In this document: positions 12,501 to 23,600 of the stretch, piece by piece
Layout of the letters: every line of letters begins with the position of its first letter
Position numbering within the stretch: position 1 is the stretch's first letter
Assembly: GCF_042242105.1 (NCBI RefSeq)
Contig: NC_092019.1
Span: 14,138,328-14,202,327 of the forward strand
Reading direction: 5' to 3'
DNA: 64,000 nt
Source of the DNA: Pempheris klunzingeri
Taxonomy: Eukaryota; Chordata; Actinopteri; Acropomatiformes; Pempheridae
The notes under the pieces: model-generated
Databases searched by the model: none
Told to the model about the DNA's origin: nothing
Seen by the model: only the letters and a program-made list of their open reading frames with translations
Program-made: the position numbers and the translations under genes

Positions 12501-15500
12501 ATGGCAAGACACCCCTCCACATGACGGCCATCCACGGGAGGTTTTCAAGGTCTCAAGCAATCATTGAGAATGGTGAGCGCCGCTAAAAAATTCAGCCTTG
12601 CTGAGTTAACTTCTCACGCTGGACTGTAAAACCAAAACTGTTTGTCAGTCTAACAGGGTTAAGTGCTTACTTTTTTTTTTTTTTTCCCCGAAGGTGCTGA
12701 GATCGACTGTGAAGATAAGAACGGGAATACACCACTGCACATTGCGGCTCGATACGGACACGAGCTCCTAATCAACACCCTCATCACCAACAGAGCTGAC
12801 ACAGCTAAGTGAGTGGCCCGTCTTCCCTTTTTCAGCAGCTGCTACTTAACATTACTTGGAAGAGCTGCATGTTGCAAAGCAAAGTTATATAACTGATACA
12901 GATGACTCTGTACTATTAATAGTAACAGTTTAGCACGGTGATGTATGGGTCATTACTGGGTAAATCAACATGATTGTGTCCTTTTTCAGACGAGGGGTTC
13001 ATGGTATGTTCCCACTGCATTTGGCTGCTCTCAGTGGATTCTCTGACTGCTGCCGAAAGCTCCTGTCTTCAGGTGAACAACTGCTGTGCAGCTAACTCAA
13101 CTATTCACAAAACTTCTACAACAAAATGACACAAGTTTTATACTTGTTTATACTAGTGTTTCTGATATTGCAATTTATTAAGTCAAACTTCTTGACACGG
13201 TTTCTAAAGTTATAAAAGCTGTTCAACATCTGAACTGTAGATGTATGCAGAATCTTATTCATGGTCTTTTGTTCTGACGCAGGATTTGATATTGATACTC
13301 CTGATGATTTTGGAAGGACGTGTTTACATGCTGCAGCTGCTGGAGGGTGAGTACAGGGTAGCTGAATAGTATGTTTAATGTTAATGGTAAGTTTTGAAAT
13401 GTAGTTCATCTCCTATAACAAGAAGAATATCATTATTTTCATCAGTTCATCATCTTATAAATCTCCCAAACTCCTCAGAAACCTGGAATGTCTCAATCTT
13501 CTCCTCAACACGGGGGCCGACTTTAATAGAAAGGACAGCTTTGGCAGGTCTGTAGCATTTAATTGTGGATTTGGACCAAGATGATGCGCTCTCCTAGTTT
13601 CTTGGTCAAATTTGAACAGGGAACTGAGCTGTGTTTGCTTTTCCAGGACTCCTCTGCACTACGCTGCCGCCAACTGTAACTACCAGTGCCTATTTGCTCT
13701 GGTAGGCTCTGGGGCCAGCGTCAATGACCTAGACGAGCGGGGCTGCACTCCTCTCCACTATGCTGCTGCCTCTGACACCGATGGAAAGTCAGTAATACTT
13801 TGAAAACTCAGTTTCTTAAAGGAGGTGGTGGCTGCGTGGGAGGCTGGTTATGTTTCAGTTGCATTATTGGCTATGCTGAGTAACTGTCCCAAGACATGAA
13901 AGATGATGTTGATTGCTTGACTAGAATGGCCTCGTTGTTGTGTCTGCAGGTGCCTGGAATATTTACTGAGAAACGATGCAAATCCAGGGATCCGGGACAA
14001 TCAGGGCTACAATGCTGTGCACTACGCTTCGGCGTACGGACATCGCCTCTGTCTGGAGCTGGTGAGAACTTCACACCAGAGTACACAACACATAACATTT
14101 AGGATCTCTGCATTTCTGTAGTGTAATGAGGTTTAATGCATCGCTGCTCCTCCCACTCTCTTTCACAGATTGCAAGTGAAACACCTCTAGATGTGGTGAG
14201 TTGACTTTTCATCCTTGTGTATGTTTGGAGATTTTATGCCTCGGCGCCAGTGACAGCCATAGCTGGAGGTATTATGTTTTCAGGTTGTCCATCCGACCTG
14301 TTCTCATGAACACAATATCTCAGGAATGGAAAGAAATGACTTCAAATTTGGCACAAATTTATACTTGGACTCAAGGATGAACTGATCAAAGACTTGATCA
14401 AAGGTTCACAGTTAAGGTTACTTTGAATTATGAAGTGATGACATTTTATATACAAAGGTCAAAGGTCAGCTTCACTGTGACATCATAACGTTCTGCAAAA
14501 ACACTTTTCTGGCCATTATTTAGCGGCACAATTGAGGAACAGGGGGAGATTGTGAGCGTATTTCACATTTGGTCGGATACTGAATTTTGGGTGTCCACCA
14601 TGAAACAGTGGTAATTGTATAGATCGTCTGTGCTGGTTGGGATCTGCATGATCTAGAGTCACTCTTCTCTGAGACTGTGCACATCCTGTTTAGCATTCAG
14701 AGAAGGCCACGATGCCATCTGAATCTGTAGTACTGAGCCTCTGTGTTAAACAGGTGCTTATATCTGAAGTAGATTCTAACCTGTGTACCCGTCTACTTGT
14801 TCAGCTAATGGAAACCTCAGGGACAGACATCCTGAATGACTCAGATGTTAGAGCCCCCGTCAGCCCCCTGCACCTTGCTGTGAGTAATGTGTATTATCCT
14901 TACCTTATCACCCTTGTTATGGCAGTATCCTCAGTCTCAGCCTATTTATGTTAACCTTTTCATTGTAAATTAATCTGTCAGGCATACCACGGTCACCACC
15001 ATGCTATGGAGGTTCTGGTGCAGTCGCTGCTGGATCTAGATGTGAGAAACAGCCAGGGGCGCACACCCCTAGACCTGGCTGCCTTTAAGGGCCATGTAGA
15101 GTGTGTGGATGTCCTAATCAACCAGGGAGCCTCCATTCTGGTCAAAGACTTTACTTTGAAGCGAACCCCCATCCATGCTGCAGGTATGGACCTGGACTTG
15201 GTGGCTCATTTTGCCTAATTTTCGGATCCATATACAATATAATATAAAATAACATAATTTGTTTGTTTTAATTCAGTTTTCATGTTGTTCTCTTTTTTGC
15301 TGTGTATTTTTCCTTCGTAAAGTGCTTGGTAACATTGATTAGGTGCTATATAAATGAAGATGTTTATTATTAGGTATGCTAATGGTGTTTGTTCTTCCCC
15401 TGCAGCTACTAATGGTCATTCAGAATGTTTGCGTTTGCTGATTGGAAATGCTGATCTTCAAAGTGCAGTCGACATTCAAGATGGGAATGGACAGTAAGTA

Positions 15501-18388
15501 CAATTTCTTTTCATTCTTTTCCCCCCACTCATGTTCTAAAAATAATTTCTGACATTACTGTCTGTTATCTCTTAGGACCCCCCTGATGCTGTCGGTCCTG
15601 AGTGGACACACAGATTGTGTGTATTCTCTGCTAAATAAGGGAGCCAATGTAGAAGCCAAAGATAAGTGGGGCAGGACAGCCCTGCATAGAGGAGTAAGGA
15701 GATGTTACCATTCTTATATACACTGACTCAGTTTTCTGACTGTTTGTTTGATTTAGTGGGCTTTTTCCTTGGGTAATAGAATTTAACTGAACTTTTTTTC
15801 CCACTGATTGTTTATTTGAGATGTTGCCGGGCATGATAGAAGTACACACTCAGACTTTGATCCAGGCAGTCCTGCCTATTTGTTAATAAACTCCAGAACA
15901 TTGGTCAGCTTTCATCAACTCATATCAAACTGTGTATATGGTCAGCCAACAGTGATAACACTAACATGTACTGTTTTCTGGCTGCAGGCGGTAACCGGTC
16001 ACGAGGAATGTGTGGAGGCCTTGCTCCAGCACAGCGCCAACTTCCTGGTGCGGGACTGTAAAGGGCGCACACCGATCCACCTGGCAGCAGCATGTGGACA
16101 CATTGGGGTACTGGGAGGCCTGCTGCATGCTGCCCAATCAGTGGAAACACTCCCTGTCTTAACAGACAACCAAGGCTACACCCCACTGCACTGGGCCTGC
16201 TACAATGGTACAGAGATTAGCGTTTGAGACACCTTAAAGAACAGTGAATTTGGTTATGGAAATGTACATCTGATTTTAGTCTTTTAAAATTCAGGCAAGC
16301 TCCCATTAGCATAAAAGGAACGATTAAGCAAGTGTAGATTTAAAATGAGCACGGACAACTTCATTTTCTGTTTTTCATGCTTGTCCTCAATACAGTTCTT
16401 TCATGCAATTTCTATATGCAGCCAAAGGCAACATTTTGACACTTGTGGATAATGACAGATGATTTAAGAGAGCCCTGATTGTGGGGACCTGGAGATGAAC
16501 ATTTATGTGGTTATAATGCTTTCTTTCCTGCAGGCCACGACACATGTGTGGAGGTTTTACTGGAACAAGAGGTCTTTCACAAGGCCGAAGGCAATTCTTT
16601 CAGCCCCCTTCACTGTGCTGTGTAAGCTCTTGAACTATCTCAAGTTTCAATCAACGCGTATGAGGACAGAACTTCTAACAGAGGAAATAATTGAGCTCCT
16701 TTCTTTTCTTTAGGATCCATGACAACGAAGGCGCTGCTGAGATGCTGATAGACACTCTGGGCCCTGCCATTGTCAATGCCAAAGACAGTAAAAACAGGTA
16801 CACAGTCATAAAGACAAATGCTGTAATAATTGCAGCCTCAAGAGTTTTGTAACACCCCTGATGCTGTCTAGTTTATTAAAAGTCAAAGTTAATTTGATCA
16901 AAAATGAGCCTGATTTCTAATGTTATTTTGCAGGACCCCTCTACATGCTGCAGCTTTCACTGACCATGTAGAGTGTCTCCAGCTGCTGCTGAGCCACAAC
17001 GCTCAGGTCAACAGCGTCGATTCGGCAGGGAAGACCCCACTCATGATGGCTGCTGAAAATGGCCAGACCAACGCTGTTGGTATGAATGCTTTTCTACTTT
17101 AACCACCACATTTGAAAATATCACTGTCCCATGAAATAATCTAAATAAACTGAAATAAACTGCTGTATTAAATTAATTTGTTTTCCCTGCGTTTCACTGT
17201 CTCACTTTCATTTTTAGAACTGCTGGTGAGCAGCGCAAAAGCAGATCTCACTCTGCAGGATGCTGTGAAGAACACTGCACTTCATCTCGCCTGCAGTAAG
17301 GTTTGTATTACCGTGCGGTGGCACTGTCCTGACATTCTACGGCAGCAAATGTACAGTATGTTAGTGCATGTACATGTTGAATTTAATCAATGTGTATTTA
17401 CTGCACATTTGCAAGCTGCTCTATGTGGTTGTTTTTGATGTCATCGCACTGTACCCGTTTTCTACAGGGACATGAAACCAGTGCCTTGTTGATATTGGAG
17501 AAGATTACAGACAGAAACCTCATAAATGCCACTAACGCCGCCTTACAGACGTATGTAACACTTGTATTACATCAGTGCTTGTCTGTTGCTGCATCTGAGT
17601 GATGGAATGGAGTGGATTACTGGGGGGATTTGAATTATTAATGTAGTAATGTAATTTTAAAATATTGACGTGCCTGTCAGCTCATCCATGTTTTGTCTTT
17701 GTTTTCAGGCCTCTACACGTGGCTGCAAGAAATGGTTTAACTGTGGTGGTGCAAGAGCTGCTTGCAAAGGGAGCCAGCGTACTTGCAGTCGATGAAAACG
17801 GTAAATTCACACTTTTTTTCTTTTATTATGTTAAAATTATAGGATTTAGCATTACTATTTATCTGTTTTGGGCTTTTACAGTACATTAGGAAGTGCCACC
17901 TAAGCATGTATCATGAAAGACACAGCAGGATCAGAAATAATAGGTTTCCCTCAGCAAAAATCCCCTTACAAATGGCTATTGGGCTTCTTTTATTTTCCGG
18001 TTTTAAATAATTCCACACTTAAGACATTTAAGCTACTTGTTAACCTTTAAAAATGTTTATCTAATGTCATGGCTAATAATACTGGTGCACTGTCATTGTT
18101 TCAGGTTACACACCCGCCTTGGCTTGTGCCCCCAACAAAGATGTGGCAGACTGCCTAGCCCTCATCCTGGCCACCATGATGCCTGTGTCCCCCTGCGCCC
18201 CGGCACCCACCCTCCCTTTCAGTGCCATTAACCACTACACCACCAGCCCCTCCAAGAGCGTCACCTTCGACAGCCTGCCCACGCTGCGCGGCGAGCACAG
18301 CTCCTACTGCAGCTTCAACAACATCAGCCATCACGATGGCTTCTACAAGGACGAGGAGCTCAATGACTCAGATTCAGAGACGTACTGA
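3558..18388 (+). CDS. ankrd28: ANKRD28: ankyrin-repeat regulatory subunit A of protein phosphatase 6
   Basis: Scaffold/regulatory subunit of protein phosphatase 6 (family knowledge). The 28 coding exons are 3558-3584, 8153-8236, 8779-8857, 9463-9533, 9637-9837, 11204-11291, 11536-11678, 11873-12085, 12494-12572, 12694-12808, 12990-13072, 13283-13346, 13479-13547, 13647-13787, 13950-14061, 14169-14195, 14805-14879, 14982-15183, 15406-15493, 15576-15693, 15988-16207, 16534-16621, 16714-16797, 16934-17079, 17218-17300, 17468-17550, 17709-17800 and 18105-18388. They join in frame to 1052 aa; human ANKRD28 is about 1053. The N-terminus MVVLKIRDQ resembles human MAFLKLRDQ. Nearly the whole protein is ankyrin repeats (TPLHxAA, GHxEVVxLLL, GAxVNxxD patterns). 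The C-terminal tail ends in the family hallmark [10 protein letters not shown]. The start ATG has A at -3 and G at +4. The match is closer to ANKRD28 than to paralogues ANKRD44/ANKRD52 along its full length, including the tail. All introns inspected are GT-AG. Confidence 0.96.
6041..6280 (+). repeat. Dispersed repeat C, copy 1 (ANKRD28 intron 1)
   Basis: Contains the blocks TTATTTTGATAATCTAGTA, TCTTAAATGTGAATATTTTC, GACACTGATCAATCATTTTT and CCAAACAACTAATCAATTAA in an order I recognise from a very common teleost repeat whose ends are rich in ATTAATCGATTAAT-like sequence. Its exact class is not assigned. Confidence 0.65.
14231..14621 (+). repeat. Dispersed repeat B in ANKRD28 intron 16
   Basis: Starts TTTATGCCTCGGCGCCAGTG with GGAGGTATTATGTTTTCAGG and continues with TTCAAATTTGGCACAAATTT and AAAGGTCAAAGGTCAGCTTC. 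This series is familiar from many teleost introns. It fills most of the 609-bp intron that follows the 27-nt exon. Confidence 0.7.
15285..15375 (+). repeat. Retroposon tail fragment in ANKRD28 intron 18
   Basis: The string GTAAAGTGCTTGGTAAC followed by GGTGCTATATAAATGAAGATG and TTATTATT resembles the 3' end of the element at 880-1015 (CTATATAAATAAAGATT). It is short and diverged, so family membership is tentative. Confidence 0.4.
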
Positions 18389-19695
18389 GGGACAGGAGGA
18401 AGCGATAAATGCATAAACACACACACACTGTGTCTTAAAAATCACCCACCGCCAGCTTGGGAGGGCAGAAGAAGAGAGAAGCCCCCACAGGAGCCTTAAG
18501 AGTCCCCCCCCACCCGACCAGAGAGAAAGAGGGAGGAGGTGCAGCAGGCTGGCCAACACTCGTCCCGACCTCATCCAGCACCAGGTGTCCTTCAGCTGAT
18601 ACTGGACCTCAGTAACCGCTGCTTTACCAACACTGACTTCTTGAGTGCTAAAAACTGTTGGGTGGACAGCGGCTTTTGTACAGCAATAACATGCTGCAGA
18701 GGGATGGTAGCACTTCACAGAGAGCTAAACCGACAGGGACCAAAAGACATGGATGCATTTTAACCCAGTTTTAACTGTGTAAATGAGATTTTTTTTTTTT
18801 TTGGGTTTATCGGTTAGCAGGGGGGGAAGGAGCTTGACATTTTTGATGAGTCAGAGAACGTTGATATTCGCACACTACATCCGTCAGAATGCACTTGTCC
18901 TTCAAGTCTGTAAGTCATACAGGGGGAAAATCATTTATTTTTTGAGATCAAAATTTTAATATACCCATGCTCATGTCTTAAATTCCTTATCCTTTAGAAA
19001 AAAAAATCAGATTTACTGACCTGAGTAATTTAAGAACATTTGATATGTGCACCAGGTTATTTTTAAGTTGATCAACCTTACCTTTGTATATTGACCTGTC
19101 CATTGCGGTTTAGTCTTTCAAGAATAAATTATTTGTGTACTTTCGGTTCCTATTTATGTGTTCATTTTGTGCCTTCATTAGTTACTGAGAAAAGGTGGGT
19201 TTGTAGAGGCAGCTGTGAAAGTACAGTGATGCGCACTAGGTAAGTGAATGATACATTTCTAAGAAGCACTGAACCAGTTGTGAGGGATCTGAGGCTCAGC
19301 TTTGTGAAAGGAAACACTGTAAACCAATGACAAGACAGCGTTTGATTCTCTTCTGTTTGAATGATATTTTTGCTCTTATATTAGTCGTTGTTGACAGGTT
19401 TTGCTTGCTTTAACTTCAAAAAAAAAAAAGAAACCACTTGATCCTACCATGATTCAAAGCTCCCGTTTTCTGTCTGTTGAAAAATACTTTTAACTGGAAA
19501 TATGTACAATACATTTGCTAGCTTCATTAGAACAGAAAAGATTTTTTTTCTTTTCGTCGCTTTTTTCTTGAGGAGGGATGAAACTAGCATGTATATAGAA
19601 ATAATGACTGTGAATTCAATGCTCCAATGAGTTCTTTCAGTACTGAGATTGCTGTATATTTTATGAGTAATAAAGAAATGAGTTATTTAATAATG
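18389..19695 (+). other. ankrd28: ANKRD28 3' UTR with two poly(A) signals
   Basis: Non-coding sequence after the TGA with canonical AATAAA hexamers at 19123-19128 and 19669-19674. The second is followed by GT-rich sequence typical of a cleavage region. Two alternative 3' ends, about 0.75 and 1.3 kb of UTR, are therefore plausible. No ORF with recognisable homology is present here. Confidence 0.6.
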
Positions 19696-19830
19696 AACAC
19701 GAGTCTTTGTATGGAGTTTTGCCCATTATGCTGTTAAGTACATGACATACTTGAAGCTACTTTGAGCTATTTCTTTTTCTATTTCTTCAGCTCAGGTGTA
19801 AATAAGAACACTAATGATGACTCAATCCTA

Positions 19831-19970
19831 TTTGGCTGCTTCAGTTTCAGGGTCCTGGTGTTATGCATGCTGCCCCAGTGTCACACTCCCATGGTTTACT
19901 TAAACACTTGAACAGAACAGAGCCATTGTTAATTTGATTAGTAACACTGGTGCTTTTCCTACTTTGACAG
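19831..19970 (+). repeat. Dispersed repeat D, copy 1
   Basis: Shares ordered blocks with 31927-32050: TTCAGGGT, GCATGCTG, ATGG(T/C)TTACT, AGCCAT(T/C)(G/A)TTAAT, AACAC(T/C)(G/A)GTGCTTTTCCT. Located just 3' of ANKRD28. Family unknown to me. Confidence 0.55.
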
Positions 19971-20459
19971 AATTAAGATGGTGTAAAGCTCATTTCTTGA
20001 CATTAATATAGATCAACAAACATGCTTTTAGTGATCGTTAACAGAGCAGGTGGTACAAGCTGTCCTGTTGGTTCAAAATGTATGAGTTGCTGCTACACTA
20101 TCCAGCTAAAAAGCCTGAGTTACTGTTACACATGTTGCAGAGATGTTTTCCATATCCTGTGATGAGTGAAGCACCAATCAACCCTCTTCCAAAGCAGCTA
20201 TGTACAATAGCATTAAACTCTCTAAACCAGGCCTTAATTTCATAATATGGATTAAATATATTTTATCAACTAAAACAAGGTTGTGATCAGTGTGGTGGTA
20301 GAATTAAGGTCAGAGATACATAATAAATAACAAGGGATTCAACACATTTTCTTAAATCCTATAAAAGGTCATTATTTTCTAATTTGCCTATTTCTTTTTA
20401 AACTAATGAGTAAATAGTATAATGGTGACTGCAGTCAGCCTTCAACAGGAAGAGTTATG

Positions 20460-20674
20460 ATAATATTGTATGAGGTCACGCGTAGTGGCTCCCGTGATTG
20501 GCTTAGAACCCGGAAGTGCGAGGAAGTGGTAGATGGAGGATGGCAGCAAACAAAAGTCCGTAAGTTTTGCGTGGGGCTGATAGTTGGAGCAATTTCTGAC
20601 GGGTTGGTGTCACCTGTGGCTCTGCAGGCCCCACCACAGAGTAATAGACCGTCTGTAACAACCTGTGGACCGAC
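20460..20674 (+). promoter_or_regulatory. hacl1: HACL1 core promoter and 5' UTR
   Basis: An ETS-type CCGGAAGTG motif (20510-20518) follows an inverted CCAAT box (GATTGG, 20496-20501). This is a typical TATA-less housekeeping arrangement about 160 bases before the ATG at 20675. The ATG is in good context (G at -3, G at +4). Placement of the start site around 20520 is inferred. Confidence 0.5.
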
Positions 20675-23600
20675 ATGGACGAAGTGACAGGAGCTCAGCT
20701 GATTGCGGAGTCTCTAAAAACTCAGGTAAGATCGTTTAAAAAACACAAACAGTGCGGATATATATGAAGTATGCTAACCTGTAAGTAATTTAACCAGCTG
20801 TGTCTGTGTCTGTACTGACCTATAATGTCACCACGCAACGGCTGCAGAAAGTGTGTCAAAGTTCAAGGTCCGCGCTGTCAAATTAAGACTTTTCATACAG
20901 CATGTACACACATTACGGTGTCTGTCTGTTAAAGAGCAAGTTCTGTCCCTGCAGAAAGTGGAATACATGTTTGGGATAGTCGGTGTTCCTGTCATTGAAG
21001 TGGCCATGGCTGCTCAGGCTGCAGGGATCAAATATGTGGGAATGCGCAACGAACAAGCGGTAAAAAAAAAAAAAAAAAAAAACATTAGTTATTATTCTAC
21101 TGCACTTGAAATAAAATAGAATGATATTTTAATGTGCAGTCAACTCTGTCACTCCACAGGCATGCTATGCAGCATCTGCCGTCGGATACCTCACTGGGAG
21201 GTAAGACATATACAACTGAATGTGAGTATATAAGTGTGTCACTTTGTATCTCACATGCTGATGTCTCCTGTGCCAATCTGGATCCAGACCGGGTGCCTGC
21301 CTGGTGGTGTCTGGCCCAGGACTCATTCATGCTCTGGGTGGAATGGCCAACGCCAACATGAACTGCTGGTATGACTGAACAAACTCATGCTGCTTTCACT
21401 CGGCTGGCAGTGTGTGCAGTTTACCTGTGGGCCTTGGTCATATTTATATCGTTTATTAACTGTGTGCTGCCTTTGCACAGGCCGGTGGTTGTTATTGGAG
21501 GGTCCTCAGATCAAAACCAAGAAACAGCAGGAGCCTTTCAGGAGTTTCCTCAGGTAACGCACGTCTTCAGGTGGATTTCTGCCTGTCTGTGCTTCATTAA
21601 ATTGTCATTTTTCATTTGTTGGTAGGTGGAAGCATGTCGCCTTTATAGCAAGTTCTCTGCTAGACCCAGCAGTCTGGAAGTCATCCCTTCAGTCATAGAG
21701 AAGGTAATATAGCAGATTATTGTTACATTGTCTGTTTGACCCTTGCAAGGCTTGTCTCCTTTATCAAAGCAGACTAGATAAGATATTTTGTATAGCTGGA
21801 TGATGATTTTGAATTTCATTGTGTTTGTTTGCTCACAGGCAGTTCGCACAAGCATGTATGGGCGTCCAGGTGCTTGCTATGTGGATATTGCAGGGGACAT
21901 GGTCAACGCTAAAGCGAACAGGAGCAATGTCAGGTTTGCTGCCATTTTAGACAACTTTATTAATCCTGAAGGGAAATTGCAGCAGCAATGTGATACAAAA
22001 CATGCAAACAAGTCAGGTGACAAAAACCTACAATTAAAAGGCCAAACTATATACAATAATGTTATATACAATAATGTTAACTCAAAATATGTACTAAATA
22101 CACTGTGTACAATGACATTAATATGCTGTGATGTAAAATATGCATCAGTGCAAGTGATTTACAGTAGATATTGCAAAAGCTGTGCGGTAAGGTTTACAAA
22201 TCTCCTTAGATTAAATGCACATCTACTGTAAAGTTATAGTGCAGTTAAGGATCACCTTATTTTTTTTTGACATGGTATCACTCATGTGATTCCAGGTGTG
22301 TGGACATTCAAAGAAGTGTGTTTCTCCTGCAGAGTTGTGTCCTGTTGTCCAACTCCACCAGTGAGTTTGGCTGACCACGCTGCAGTCACTGAAGCCATCT
22401 CTGTCTTGAAAGCAGCAAAAAGACCCTTAGTCATCATTGGCAAAGGTAACATCAAAAGAAACATCTGCACTGAGTTTTGGAATTACAGCATTAACGCTAC
22501 AAACCACATTTTCCCTCCATCATCTCTGAGTAATTCATTAGATGAATAATGATGATATGAGTATTGTTTTGCCAAACAGGAGCAGCCTATGGCCGAGCAG
22601 AAAGGGCTCTGAGGGAGTTTGTGGAAATGAGCGGTCTGCCCTTTCTGCCCACGCCCATGGGAAAAGGGGTGCTACCTGATGATCACCGCAACTGTGTGGC
22701 TGCTGCCCGCTCCAGGTCAGACTCCCTTTCATTACATATGAAGGAAACATCCAGAGCCTCCGTAACTTATTGATGAGTATACATCACATAACATCTCTTT
22801 ATGTAATGTGTTTTACTACATCATCTATATAAATACTCTACAGGTTTTAAGTGTTAACATAAAAATGTTGGCTAGGATTTTAAGACAAAAACTACAACAT
22901 TTAACAAAAAAGATGTTTTCATGTGTTTTCATTGCAGTGATATAAGTCAAACAGCATTTTAGTCTCAATCTACTAATCTGTGTCTGAGTGTCAGAGAATA
23001 AGAGCTGCTCCCTCTCATGGCTATATTATCATAGATAAGTTTATCTAATATGGTTTATTCTGTGTATACACTAAACTATTGTGTTAAGTAAAATTAGAAC
23101 CAGACATAGTATTCAATTTGTGTTTTGTTTTTCCCCTTTTGTCTTAACTGTTGCCCGTCCTCCTCCTCCTCCTCCATTGTTTCTATTACCAAGAGCTCTT
23201 CTCCAGGCTGATGTTGTGCTTCTGCTTGGAGCCAGACTGAATTGGATCCTGCATTTTGGTCTGCCACCTAGATTTGACCCTGATGTCAAGATCATCCAGG
23301 TATACAAATGACCAAGCCAAGAGTTCCTCACTCAAAAGCCAATGGTGTATTTATGGACCAATTTCAGCATTGGTGTAAATACTAGTTTATGCGTTTCATT
23401 GTTACTAAACATGTTGTGCTGTAAAAGCTTAACACAACTGTGCTCTATATGCAGGTTGACCTTTGTGCTGAGGAGATGGGGAACAATGTGAGACCTTCTG
23501 TCGCTCTCCTGGGAGACATCAATGCTATCGTCACTCAGGTGACTGCAACAAACAAACTCTCACATTTTTTAATCTCTCTCCTTGTGGGCTTCTGTATTAA

